DNA of 12,314 nt from Candidatus Aminicenantota bacterium (GCA_026393955.1 JAPKZE010000146.1:1-12314); one strand, 5' to 3'; shown: positions 1-7,919, counted from the stretch's first letter. Program-made: numbers and translations. The notes: generated by a model from the letters alone, not told the origin.

Positions 1-4
1 TCGG

Positions 5-76
5 CGCCAAAACAACTCGCTCGGCTTGCGCTAAGCCTCGCTCAAACACGTTTTGGCGGTTTCCAGGGAAACTGCC
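5..76. repeat. Overlapping inverted repeats upstream of recD2
   Basis: A 9-base arm CGCCAAAAC (5-13) is the exact reverse complement of GTTTTGGCG (50-58). Between them lies a small hairpin, GGCTT (23-27) with AAGCC (33-37), flanked by a direct repeat CTCGCTC (16-22 and 37-43). A second hairpin, GGCGGTTT (55-62) with AAACTGCC (69-76, one G-T pair), shares bases 55-58 with the first arm, so the two stems exclude each other if transcribed. No T-run follows, so it is not a clear terminator. I do not recognise a known RNA family. It may be an intergenic repeat or the 3' part of an element cut by the window edge. Confidence 0.45.
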
Positions 77-239
77 CTCCTCCGACTTCGGCCCGGCTAA
101 ATCACCGCTTATGCTCGCTCCGATGACGCCCTCGGCCCCAATTCCAGCGGATGTCTCGCGACATTAAAGCGCTCACTCGACGTTCTGTCCATTGCCGGCA
201 CGGTTGACGGGCCTTGGGGGAACCGCATAACATGGGGGC
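77..239. other. Non-coding stretch before recD2, no gene recognised
   Basis: I see no recognisable protein, tRNA or rRNA here. The short reading frame open from base 1 stops at 124-126 and its translation resembles nothing I know. The last 40 bases hold the possible promoter described separately. An in-frame TAA at 228-230 closes the recD2 frame upstream, so the neighbouring gene cannot extend into this stretch. Confidence 0.5.
204..233 (+). promoter_or_regulatory. Candidate sigma-70 promoter of recD2, possibly leaderless
   Basis: TTGACG (204-209) matches the -35 consensus at five of six positions. TAACAT (228-233) matches the -10 consensus at four of six, with an 18-base spacer. A start about seven bases after the -10 box falls on or beside the A of the ATG at 240, giving almost no 5' leader. 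The only G-rich run (GGGGG, 234-238) lies one base from the ATG, too close for a normal ribosome binding site. This is inference from two short boxes. Confidence 0.35.
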
Positions 240-2429
240 ATGAAGAAGACGGCGGCGCTCGTCACGGGCAAGGAGCACCTCGACGGCGCGATCGACGAGA
301 TCGTCTTCTACAACCCCGACAACGGCTATACGGTCGCGAAATTCCGGACGGACGGCGGCGAGGACCTGACCATCGTCGGGTCCTTCCCGCCGCTCTCCCC
401 GGGCGAGGTCCTGCGCATCCGCGGCGGCTGGGAGGTCAACCCGCGCTTCGGCAAGCAGTTCAAGGTCGACCATTTCACCATGACCTTGCCGGCCTCGGCC
501 GCGGGCATCGAGAAGTTCCTGGCTTCGGGCCTGGTCAGGGGCATCGGTCCGGTGCTGGCCGGGCGCATCGTCAAAGCCTTCGGCGCCGGGACCATCGACG
601 TCCTGACCCGGGAGCCGGAGCGGCTCCGGGAGGTCGGGGGCGTCGGCGCGGTCAAGCACAAAGAGATCTGCCGGTCCTGGGCCGAACACCAGGGGATCCG
701 CGACCTGATCATGTTCCTCCAGGAGCACGGCGTCTCGACGGGCCTGGCCACGAAGATCTACCGCCAGTACGGCGAACGGTCCTTCACGGTCCTCAAGACG
801 AACCCCTATCAGCTCAGCCTCGACATCTGGGGCGTCGGCTTCAAGACCGCCGACCAGATCGCCCTCAAGCTCGGCCTGGACCCGGCCTCGCTCGAGCGGG
901 TCAAGGCCTACATCCTTTATATACTCGAGAAGGACAACGAGCAGGGCCACGTGTTCTCGGCCGCGGCCGAAGTGGCCGGGAAGTGCGTTGCCGACCTGAG
1001 CGTCGCCGCCGAAAAGGCGGACCAGGCCCTTTCGTCCCTCCTCAAGTCCGACCGGGTCGTCGCCGAGGAATGGGCCGGCGGCACGGCCCTCTATCTGCCG
1101 TTCTTCGCCCAGGCCCAGGACGAGGTCAGCCGGTCCATCCATAAGCTGGCCGGCTTCCCCTGCCGGCCGCCCGATCTCGACCTCGACCGGGCCATCGCGG
1201 AGACGGAAAAGGACCTCGGGCTGGCCTTCTCGGCGCTCCAGCGGCAGGCCATCCGGGAGTCGTTCGAGCGGAAGATCCTGGTCATCACCGGCGGGCCCGG
1301 CACCGGCAAGACGACCATCATCCGGGCTATCGTCGACGTCTTCCGCAAATGGGGCCGGGAGGTCCTGCTGGCCGCGCCGACGGGCCGGGCCGCCAAGCGG
1401 CTGGCCGAGGCGACGGGCCGGGAGGCCCGGACGATCCACCGCGTCCTCGAGTTCCAGCCCAAGAAAGGGACCTTCAAGCGGAACGAGGGGAACCCTCTCC
1501 AGGGCGAGGCCCTCGTCGTCGACGAGTTCTCGATGGTCGACCTGCCGCTCATGTTCCACCTCCTCAAGGCCGTCCCGCCGTGGATGCGCCTCATCCTCGT
1601 CGGGGACAAGGACCAGCTCCCGTCGGTCGGCCCGGGCAATCTGCTCCACGACATCATCGAATCGGGGACGGTCGACGTCGTCCGGCTCGACGAGATCTTC
1701 CGGCAGGAGAAGGAGAGCCTCATCGTCGTCAACGCCCACCGGATCAACCAGGGGCAGCCGCTCGTCCACGCGTCCAAGACGGATAAGAACGCCGATTTCT
1801 ATTTCATCCGCCAGGAGGACGAGACGAAGGCCTTCCAGACGATCCTCAAGATGTGCGCCTCGAGCATCCCGTACAAGCTCGGCCTGAGCCCGCTGTCGCC
1901 CCAGATCCAGGTCATCAGCCCCATGTACAAGGGTCTCGTCGGCGTCGACCACCTCAACACGGAGCTCCAGGCCCGTCTCAACCCCGGCGGGGAAGGTCTC
2001 CAGGTCGGGACCCGCATGTTCCGGGTGCGGGACAAGGTCATGCAGCTCCGCAACGACTACGACAAGGACGTCTTCAACGGCGACATCGGCTCCGTCGTCC
2101 ACACGGACCGGGGCCACTACCGCCTCATCGTCGACTTCGAGGGCCGGACGGTCTGCTACGAGAAGGACGAGCTCGCCGACGTCACCCTGGCCTACGCCGT
2201 GTCCGTCCACAAGGCCCAGGGCAGCGAATACCAGGCCGTCATCATGCCCCTGCTGACGCAGCACTTCATCATGCTCCAGCGCAACCTCTTTTACACCGCC
2301 CTGACCCGGGCCAAGCGGCTGAGCGTGGTCGTCGGCTCATACAAGGCGCTCTGGATCGCCATCAAGAACGACAAGCCGGTCAAAAGGAACTCGCGCCTAG
2401 GGGAAAAACTGGCCGCGCTGGGCGCCTGA
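240..2429 (+). CDS. recD2: RecD2-type ATP-dependent DNA helicase (RecD/TraA family)
   Basis: A 729-residue superfamily 1B 5'-3' DNA helicase of the RecD2 type, which works without RecB and RecC in DNA repair and replication-fork maintenance. Visible parts are an N-terminal OB-like segment (about 14-80), helix-hairpin-helix segments (about 97-115, 132-143 and 196-212), Walker A GGPGTGKTT (351-359), the motif Ia region AAPTGRAAKRL (378-388), Walker B VVDEF (426-430), motif III VGDKDQLPS (454-462), motif IV region LDEIFRQ (483-489), the SVHKAQGSEY motif (655-664) and the C-terminal YTALTRAK motif (685-692). The length is normal for RecD2 and the N-terminal HhH region separates it from RecBCD RecD. 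ATG 240 is the first possible start, because an in-frame TAA lies at 228-230. It lacks a spaced ribosome binding site. No frameshift or missing motif is seen. The cellular role is inferred from the family. Confidence 0.95.
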   Translation: MKKTAALVTGKEHLDGAIDEIVFYNPDNGYTVAKFRTDGGEDLTIVGSFPPLSPGEVLRIRGGWEVNPRFGKQFKVDHFTMTLPASAAGIEKFLASGLVRGIGPVLAGRIVKAFGAGTIDVLTREPERLREVGGVGAVKHKEICRSWAEHQGIRDLIMFLQEHGVSTGLATKIYRQYGERSFTVLKTNPYQLSLDIWGVGFKTADQIALKLGLDPASLERVKAYILYILEKDNEQGHVFSAAAEVAGKCVADLSVAAEKADQALSSLLKSDRVVAEEWAGGTALYLPFFAQAQDEVSRSIHKLAGFPCRPPDLDLDRAIAETEKDLGLAFSALQRQAIRESFERKILVITGGPGTGKTTIIRAIVDVFRKWGREVLLAAPTGRAAKRLAEATGREARTIHRVLEFQPKKGTFKRNEGNPLQGEALVVDEFSMVDLPLMFHLLKAVPPWMRLILVGDKDQLPSVGPGNLLHDIIESGTVDVVRLDEIFRQEKESLIVVNAHRINQGQPLVHASKTDKNADFYFIRQEDETKAFQTILKMCASSIPYKLGLSPLSPQIQVISPMYKGLVGVDHLNTELQARLNPGGEGLQVGTRMFRVRDKVMQLRNDYDKDVFNGDIGSVVHTDRGHYRLIVDFEGRTVCYEKDELADVTLAYAVSVHKAQGSEYQAVIMPLLTQHFIMLQRNLFYTALTRAKRLSVVVGSYKALWIAIKNDKPVKRNSRLGEKLAALGA

Positions 2430-2463
2430 GGGCGGGATCCCGGGCCGGAGAGGCCGGTCTCGA

Positions 2464-2491
2464 TTGACTCGCCTTCCTGTTAAAGTATAAT
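2464..2491 (+). promoter_or_regulatory. Strong sigma-70-type promoter for the ferritin-rubredoxin operon
   Basis: TTGACT (2464-2469) and a perfect TATAAT (2486-2491) are separated by 16 bases, with an AT-rich approach to the -10 box in an otherwise very GC-rich window. The predicted start near 2498 gives a leader of about 40 bases before the ATG at 2537, with a ribosome binding site AAAGGA at 2521-2526. It probably drives the tight run of genes that follows. No obvious PerR-like or other known operator palindrome overlaps it. Confidence 0.75.
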
Positions 2492-2536
2492 GGGGCCGTT
2501 CCCGAATCCCCGGATGTTTGAAAGGACGCTCCTGCG

Positions 2537-2998
2537 ATGACCGACCGGAGCTTCGGCTCGATCGACGACATCGTCGCCTTCGCCGTCCGGCGTGAGATCG
2601 AAGCGGCCGAAGGCTATGCGCAGCTCGCTGCCAAGGCCGCGACACCGGCCCTGCGCGCGCTCGCCGAGGAGCTCCGCCGGCAGGAGGAATCGCACCGGCG
2701 TCTGCTCGAAGGCCTGAACAGGGAGGCGATCCGCGAGCTCGGCGCCGCCTACGTCCCGGACCTGCACATCGTCGACGCCCTGGCCGGCGAGACGCTCGCG
2801 GCCGACATGTCCGTCCAGGACATGCTCATCTTCGCCGCTAAGAAAGAGGCCCAGGCTGTCGCCCTGTATGAATCCCTGGCCCGGCTGGCCGGGGGCTCGG
2901 ACCATCAGAAGCTGTTCGCCTTTCTGGCCGGCCAGGAACGGGAGCACAAGCTCCGGCTCGAAGCCGAATACGAGAATCAGATCCTCCAGGAAAACTGA
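2537..2998 (+). CDS. Ferritin-like diiron protein (rubrerythrin family, no rubredoxin domain)
   Basis: A 153-residue, all-helical ferritin-like protein. It contains two half-bundles, each with a candidate iron-ligand ExxH: E50/H53 in the first and E134/H137 in the second. Further candidate glutamates are E20, E22 and E25 in the first helix and E104 in the third. These are hallmarks of the rubrerythrin diiron site, which reduces H2O2 or O2 or handles iron. The C-terminal rubredoxin domain of classical rubrerythrin is absent, but a free rubredoxin gene begins 12 bases downstream, so electrons probably come from that partner. There is no signal peptide, so it is cytoplasmic. Start ATG 2537 has AAAGGA ten bases upstream. 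The exact substrate (peroxide, oxygen or iron storage) cannot be read from sequence. Confidence 0.85.
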   Translation: MTDRSFGSIDDIVAFAVRREIEAAEGYAQLAAKAATPALRALAEELRRQEESHRRLLEGLNREAIRELGAAYVPDLHIVDALAGETLAADMSVQDMLIFAAKKEAQAVALYESLARLAGGSDHQKLFAFLAGQEREHKLRLEAEYENQILQEN

Positions 2999-3010
2999 AA
3001 GGAGACGACC

Positions 3011-3172
3011 ATGGACAAGTACGAATGCACGGCCTGCGGCTACGTCTACGATCCCGCCGTGGGCGATCCGGATAACGGCATCGCGCCCGGGACGAGCTTC
3101 GAGGCCCTTCCGGACACGTGGGTCTGCCCGCAGTGCGGCGTGCCAAAAGACCTTTTCGTCAAGGTCGGCTGA
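3011..3172 (+). CDS. Rubredoxin
   Basis: A 53-residue rubredoxin, a small one-iron electron carrier. The two iron-binding knuckles are CTACGY (C6 and C9) and CPQCGV (C39 and C42), with the conserved aromatic residues Y11, Y13 and W37. The length and spacing are those of a standard single-domain rubredoxin. It follows the ferritin-like gene by 12 bases with a good ribosome binding site (AAAGGAG, 2998-3004) and precedes a rubredoxin-reductase-like flavoprotein. It therefore very likely carries electrons from the flavoprotein to the diiron protein. It is a short gene that length-filtered gene finding could miss. Confidence 0.97.
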   Translation: MDKYECTACGYVYDPAVGDPDNGIAPGTSFEALPDTWVCPQCGVPKDLFVKVG

Positions 3173-3197
3173 GCGCGGCGGGGAGCCTGATCCGGCC

Positions 3198-4406
3198 GTG
3201 AACGTCCTCATCATCGGCAACGGCTTGGCCGGGACCCTGGCCGCCAAGTCGCTGCGGGAGCTCGACCCGGACCTCGGGATCGAGGTCCTCGGGGAAGAAC
3301 GGCATCCCTATTACCCGCGTCCCAACCTGATCGAATACGTGGCCGGGCGGCTGCCCTTGGAGAAGATCTTCGCCTTCCCGGAGGAGTGGGCCGCGCGGCA
3401 GGGGATCACGCTGCGGCTTGGCGAGAAGGTCGCGCGGATCCTCCCGGCCGAGAAGAAGGTCGAGACGGCCGCGGGCGCTGTCCTGTCCTACGACGCCCTT
3501 CTCATCGCGACGGGCGCCCGGGCGGCCCTGCCGCCCGTGCCCGGGGTCGACAAGAAGGGCGTCTTCGTGCTGAGGACGCTCGACGACGCCCACGACCTCA
3601 TCGCTTACCTCGAGGGCCACCGGCGCGTCGCGGTCCTCGGCGGCGGCCTGCTCGGGCTGGAGATCGCCCGGGCCATCCGCGGCCGCGGCGCCGACGTCGA
3701 GGTGATCGAGTTCTTCGACCGGCTCCTGCCCCGCCAGCTCGATCCGGCGGCCGCCGCCATCCTCCGGGCCCAGTTCGAAAAGACCGGCATCTCCGTGCGC
3801 CTGCGGGCGACCACCAAGGAGATCCTCGGCGACAGCGGCGGGGTGCGCGGCCTGAGGTTCGAGTCCGGGGAAACGCTCGGCACGGAGGCCGTCGTGATCG
3901 CCGCGGGCATCAAGCCTGAGATCGGCCTGGCCGCCGATGCGGGTCTTCAGATCGGCCGCGGCGTCCTGGTCGACGACCGCATGAAGACCTCCGGGCCCGG
4001 GATCTTCGCCGCGGGGGACGCGGCGGAACACCGGGGACGGATCTACGGCATCATCCCGGCGGCCTTCGAGCAGGCCCGCGTCGCCGCGGCCAACATGCTC
4101 GGCCAGGACAAACCCTACGGCGGGACCGTGCCGTTCAACACGCTCAAGGTCGCGGGGCTGTACCTGACATCCGCGGGGGAGATCGATGCCGAGGGCCCCG
4201 GCTTCGAATCCCTCGTCCATTCCGATCCCGCCGCCGGACTGTACAAGAAGATCGTCCTCCAGGACGGGCGCCTGGCCGGCGCGATCTGGATGGGCACGAA
4301 GAAGGGCGCCGCGGAGATCAGCCGTCTCGTCGCCCTCAAGCGGGACGTCGGAACGATCAAACAGGCCCTGCTCGAGGACGACTTCGATTTCACGGAGATC
4401 CCATGA
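3198..4406 (+). CDS. FAD-dependent NAD(P)H oxidoreductase, probable rubredoxin reductase
   Basis: A 402-residue two-dinucleotide-binding flavoprotein of the NADH:rubredoxin oxidoreductase / NirB N-terminal type. The FAD motif GNGLAG (7-12) lies at the very N-terminus. The NAD(P)H motif VLGGGLLGLEIA is at 146-157, the ATG segment LLIATGA at 101-107, and the second FAD motif GIFAAGDA at 268-275. A C-terminal dimerisation-like domain follows. I chose GTG 3198 because it places the FAD motif right after the start; the nearest G-rich site (GGCGGGGAG, 3177-3185) is about 12 bases away. It follows rubredoxin by 25 bases, which argues that rubredoxin is the acceptor. Other members reduce ferredoxin, nitrite reductase or disulfides, so the partner is inferred from context. 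Its stop overlaps the next start (ATGA, 4403-4406). Confidence 0.88.
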   Translation: MNVLIIGNGLAGTLAAKSLRELDPDLGIEVLGEERHPYYPRPNLIEYVAGRLPLEKIFAFPEEWAARQGITLRLGEKVARILPAEKKVETAAGAVLSYDALLIATGARAALPPVPGVDKKGVFVLRTLDDAHDLIAYLEGHRRVAVLGGGLLGLEIARAIRGRGADVEVIEFFDRLLPRQLDPAAAAILRAQFEKTGISVRLRATTKEILGDSGGVRGLRFESGETLGTEAVVIAAGIKPEIGLAADAGLQIGRGVLVDDRMKTSGPGIFAAGDAAEHRGRIYGIIPAAFEQARVAAANMLGQDKPYGGTVPFNTLKVAGLYLTSAGEIDAEGPGFESLVHSDPAAGLYKKIVLQDGRLAGAIWMGTKKGAAEISRLVALKRDVGTIKQALLEDDFDFTEIP

Positions 4407-5395
4407 ACACCACTAAGGCCGTCGTCGCCGCCGCCGCCGTGGCCGTGCTGGCCCTGGCCGTTCCGGTCTTCAGCCAGGTCAAGTACGGCGGATACCTCGG
4501 GCTCGAATACATCAACGGGCAAGAGGAGAGCGCCATTCCCCACGGGAGCATCGAGAACCTCCTGGCCGGCTTCCTCGTCCAGGGCACCGTTCAGCAGCAG
4601 TTCGGGTTCAAGGTCGAGGCCCGGGCCCACGGTGTCGACACGTTCGACATGAACCAGGCCTGGGTCGGCTATCTGGCCACCCAGGCGTTCAACGTCCGGG
4701 CCGGGCTCTTCCTGGTGCCCTTCGGGGGCTGGAACACGGCCAGCCGGCCGCACGAGACGATCCTCATCCGGACGCCGTTGAATCTGGAGTTTCTCTACCC
4801 CGAGAGCTGGCGCGATCTCGGCGTCGTGGTCGAAGGCCGCATCGGGGTCCTGAGCTACGCGGCCTACATGGGCAACGGCCTGGCCGAAGGCGAAACCACC
4901 GCGGCCATCCAGCAGTTCGACGACAACAACACGGACAAGGCCAAGGGCGGCCGCCTCGGGCTCGTGGCCGGCCAATCCCTGCGGGCCGGTTTTTCCTATT
5001 ACACGGGCAAGTACGACGACGCGGACATGCGCGACCTCATCCTCGAGGGAGCCGACTTCGCCTGGACGAGCAACCAGTGGGAGCTTCACGCCGAGATCAC
5101 GAAGTCCTTCATGGAGAATCCGGCGCCCATCGAGAGGGGCAAGTCCGAAGGCTGGTCGATCTGGGGCTGCGGGGATCTCCGCGGCTTCCAGCCGGTCGGG
5201 AGCTATCAGTGGGTCAGGATCACGGACGCCTACCACTACGGGGATGCGGTCTTCGAGCGGAGCCGCTGGACCGCGGGACTGCGCTACGTTCTGAGCCAGA
5301 CGCTGTTCATCAAGTTCGAATACGACTGGAACCTGGAGGAGGGCACGCCCTTCAAGAACGACCAGTGGCAGGTCCAGGCGGCGCTGAGCTTCTGA
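4403..5395 (+). CDS. Outer-membrane beta-barrel porin-like protein
   Basis: A 330-residue exported protein. Residues 1-24 form a signal peptide (short basic start, hydrophobic core VVAAAAVAVLALAV at 7-20), with likely cleavage near S24/Q25. The mature part is rich in alternating hydrophobic and aromatic strands such as YGGYLGLEYI and WTAGLRYVL, and ends in Phe (ALSF), the usual signature for outer-membrane assembly. It resembles small porins of the phosphate-selective or uncharacterised barrel families, but I cannot assign a substrate. The start overlaps the stop of the flavoprotein gene by four bases, so translation is probably coupled. This is an odd pairing of a cytoplasmic redox enzyme with a barrel. 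It shows that the organism has an outer membrane. A non-porin barrel is possible. Confidence 0.78.
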   Translation: MNTTKAVVAAAAVAVLALAVPVFSQVKYGGYLGLEYINGQEESAIPHGSIENLLAGFLVQGTVQQQFGFKVEARAHGVDTFDMNQAWVGYLATQAFNVRAGLFLVPFGGWNTASRPHETILIRTPLNLEFLYPESWRDLGVVVEGRIGVLSYAAYMGNGLAEGETTAAIQQFDDNNTDKAKGGRLGLVAGQSLRAGFSYYTGKYDDADMRDLILEGADFAWTSNQWELHAEITKSFMENPAPIERGKSEGWSIWGCGDLRGFQPVGSYQWVRITDAYHYGDAVFERSRWTAGLRYVLSQTLFIKFEYDWNLEEGTPFKNDQWQVQAALSF

Positions 5396-5428
5396 GGCTT
5401 CGCGGAATTCACGGGCAAAGGAAAGGAC

Positions 5429-6760
5429 ATGGCCAATCTGCTCGTTCTCGGCACCCAGTGGGGCGATGAAGGCAAGGGTAAGATCGTCGACCTGCTGACC
5501 CCGGCTTTCGAGGTCGTCGCCCGCTATCAGGGCGGACACAACGCCGGCCATACGGTCTGGGTCCGCGGCCGGAAGATCGTGCTCCATCTCATCCCCTCGG
5601 GCATCCTCCACGCCGGGACGCTCTGCGTCATCGGGAACGGCCTGGTGATCGCGCCGGCCGCCTTCTTCAAGGAGATCGGCGATCTCGAGGCCCAGGGCGT
5701 GGCCGCCGGCCCGGCCCGCGTCGCCGTCAGCCGCGGCGCCCACCTCATCATGCCCTGGCACCCCCTCGCCGAGCGCTTCTCCGAGGACCGGCGCGGGGAG
5801 AAGAAGATCGGCACCACCTGCCGCGGCATCGGTCCGGCCTACGAGGACAAGGCGGCCCGGCTGGGCGTGCGGGCCGGCGATTTGGCCGACCTGGGCATCC
5901 TCCGCGAGAAGATCGCCGACGCCGTCGCCGCCAAGGAGCCCGTGTTCCGGGCCTTCGGCCTGCCGGCCCTCGACGCCGAGGCCATCTACCGGGAATACGC
6001 GGGCTGGGCGGAGAAGCTCGGCCCCTATCTTCAGGATGTGTCGGAGCTGCTCGACGAGCGCATGAAGCGCGGCGAGAGCGTTCTCTTCGAAGGCGCCCAG
6101 GGCGCCCTCCTCGATCTCGACCACGGCACCTATCCGTACGTCACCTCGTCGAGCTCGACCGCCGGCGGGGCCGCGACCGGGCTCGGCGTCGGTCCCCGGA
6201 CCATCCACGGCGTCCTCGGCATCACCAAGGCCTATACGACCCGCGTCGGCAGCGGACCTTTCCCGACCGAGCTCGACAGCGACCTGGGCCGGACGATCGC
6301 CACTCGCGGCGACGAGTTCGGGGCGACGACGGGCCGCCCCCGCCGCTGCGGCTGGTTCGACGCCGTCGCCGTGCGCTACGCCTGCCGGGTCAACGGCGTC
6401 GACCGCATCGCGCTGACCAAGCCCGACGTTCTGGCCGGGCTCGGGGACATCCCGGTCTGCACGGGCTACCGCTACAAGGGCCGGCTCCTCAAGAGCTTCC
6501 CGCCGGAGACCTGGATGCTCGCCGAAGTCGTTCCCGAATACCGGACGCTCGCCGGCTGGCCGGAGTCCCTCCGCGGCGCGGCCGATCCCGGCTCGCTGCC
6601 GAAGAGCTTCGTCGAGTATGTCCGGGTCCTCGAAGATCTGGTCGAAGCCAGGGTGGCCATCGTGTCGACCGGCGTCGAGCGCGCCGACACGGTGCTGCTC
6701 GAGGACGAGCTGCGGGGGATCGTCGACCTGGACAGGGTCCGCGCGGCCGCGGGGAAGTGA
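5429..6760 (+). CDS. purA: Adenylosuccinate synthetase
   Basis: A 443-residue cytoplasmic enzyme that joins IMP and aspartate using GTP to form adenylosuccinate, the first committed step to AMP. The N-terminal motif GTQWGDEGKGK (8-18) carries the P-loop and catalytic D13. H41 in GGHNAGHT (35-42) is the second catalytic residue, in the same place as in E. coli. TTCRGIGPAYEDK (129-141), the GAQGALLDLDHGTYPYVTS segment (222-240) and TTGRPRRCGWFD (300-311) are the IMP- and aspartate-binding stretches. The length is normal. A ribosome binding site (AAAGGA, 5417-5422) sits six bases before the start, and 33 bases separate it from the porin gene. It is a housekeeping gene inside the redox-operon run. 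Confidence 0.98.
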   Translation: MANLLVLGTQWGDEGKGKIVDLLTPAFEVVARYQGGHNAGHTVWVRGRKIVLHLIPSGILHAGTLCVIGNGLVIAPAAFFKEIGDLEAQGVAAGPARVAVSRGAHLIMPWHPLAERFSEDRRGEKKIGTTCRGIGPAYEDKAARLGVRAGDLADLGILREKIADAVAAKEPVFRAFGLPALDAEAIYREYAGWAEKLGPYLQDVSELLDERMKRGESVLFEGAQGALLDLDHGTYPYVTSSSSTAGGAATGLGVGPRTIHGVLGITKAYTTRVGSGPFPTELDSDLGRTIATRGDEFGATTGRPRRCGWFDAVAVRYACRVNGVDRIALTKPDVLAGLGDIPVCTGYRYKGRLLKSFPPETWMLAEVVPEYRTLAGWPESLRGAADPGSLPKSFVEYVRVLEDLVEARVAIVSTGVERADTVLLEDELRGIVDLDRVRAAAGK

Positions 6761-6770
6761 GGGGAGAGAG

Positions 6771-7916
6771 ATGGGCGGCTCCTTGACCGAGCGCGTCGAG
6801 ATCAGCCGGCCGGCCCTCGTCCACAACATCCGGGAATTCCGCCGCCGCATCGGGCCCCGCAAGAAGTTCCTGGCCGTGGTCAAGGCCAACGCCTACGGTC
6901 ACGGCCTCCTCGAGGTCGCCCGCCTCGCCGTCGGCGCAGGCGTCGACTGGTTCGGCGTCAACTCCGTCGACGAGGGCGTCGGGCTTCGTCGGGCCGGGAT
7001 CGGCGTCCCGGTCCTGGTCCTGGGCTACACACCGCTCGGGGCCCTCGAGGAAGCCGTCGACGCAGACCTCCGGCTGACCGTCTACAACAGGGAGACCGTC
7101 GCCCGGCTCGCCGGCCTGGCCGGACGGATGGGTAAGACCGTCCGTGTTCACGTCAAGCTGGAGACGGGCACGTGGCGCCAGGGCGTGGCGCCCCGGGACC
7201 TCGCGGCCTTCGTCCGGGACATCCGCCGCCGGCCGGGGCTCGTCGTCGAAGGCCTCTCTTCGCACTTCGCCAACATCGAGGACACGACCAAGCACGACTA
7301 TCCGCGGCGCCAGCTCGAGACCTACCGGACGGCCTGCCGGGCGCTCGAAGCCGGCGGCCCGCGCGTCCCGCTCAAGCATATGTCCTGCACGGCGTCGACC
7401 ATCCTGTTCCCCGAGCCCGGCTTCAACTTGGCCCGGGTCGGCATCGGCCTTTACGGGCTGTGGCCGTCCAAGGAGACCTACCTGTCCTGCCTCCTGGACC
7501 GGAAGGATCCGCTGTCGCTCAAGCCGGTCCTTGCCTGGAAGGCCCGCATCGCCCAGGTCAAGAAAGTCCCGGCCGGGGCCGTTATCGGCTACGGCGGCAC
7601 CGACAGGACCACCCGGCCCACCGTCCTGGCCGTGGTCCCCGTCGGCTACTTCGACGGCTATGACCGGGGCCTGTCCAACGCGGCCCACGTTCTCGTCAAG
7701 GGCCGGCGGGCGCCGGTGCGGGGGAGGGTGGCCATGGACTTCTTCATGGCCGATGTCACCGACGTGCCCGGCGCAAAGCTCGAGGACGACGTGACGCTGC
7801 TCGGGGCCGACGGCCGGGAGAGGATCACGGCCGAGGACCTGGCCTCGATCGCGGGGACCATCAGCTACGAGATCCTGGCCCGCATCAATCCGCTCGTCCC
7901 CCGCGTCGTCGTTTAA
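6771..7916 (+). CDS. alr: Alanine racemase
   Basis: A 381-residue PLP enzyme that interconverts L- and D-alanine for peptidoglycan. The PLP lysine is K38 in VVKANAYGHG (36-45) and the catalytic tyrosine of the other subunit is Y274 in IGYGGT. K129 fits the lysine that is carbamylated in Geobacillus Alr, and AMDFFMADVT (321-330) is the conserved MD segment. The usual DTGMGRxG motif reads ETGTWRQG (131-138), a variant form that keeps the arginine (R136). ATG 6771 follows purA by ten bases and has GGGGAG at 6761-6766. The gene ends in TAA followed directly by an A-rich run, after which a new regulatory region begins. Confidence 0.95.
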   Translation: MGGSLTERVEISRPALVHNIREFRRRIGPRKKFLAVVKANAYGHGLLEVARLAVGAGVDWFGVNSVDEGVGLRRAGIGVPVLVLGYTPLGALEEAVDADLRLTVYNRETVARLAGLAGRMGKTVRVHVKLETGTWRQGVAPRDLAAFVRDIRRRPGLVVEGLSSHFANIEDTTKHDYPRRQLETYRTACRALEAGGPRVPLKHMSCTASTILFPEPGFNLARVGIGLYGLWPSKETYLSCLLDRKDPLSLKPVLAWKARIAQVKKVPAGAVIGYGGTDRTTRPTVLAVVPVGYFDGYDRGLSNAAHVLVKGRRAPVRGRVAMDFFMADVTDVPGAKLEDDVTLLGADGRERITAEDLASIAGTISYEILARINPLVPRVVV

Positions 7917-7919
7917 AAA

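Noticed and set aside
1..239. tRNA, rRNA or CRISPR array at the left edge
   Set aside because: No T-loop or acceptor-stem pattern, no rRNA-like conserved stretch, and the CTCGCTC repeats are too short and irregular for an array.
102..2264. 720-codon open frame on the - strand across recD2
   Set aside because: It mirrors the codon-position GC bias of recD2, its translation is low-complexity and rich in Asp, Arg, Leu and Val, and it matches no family. The same applies to the long - strand frames at 3159-4220, 4115-6889, 6489-7931, 8197-9663 and 11299-12228.
2430..2463. CGGGATCCCG palindrome (2433-2442) and GGCC repeats as a recD2 terminator
   Set aside because: There is no T-run after it and the stem allows almost no loop, so it does not look like a rho-independent terminator.
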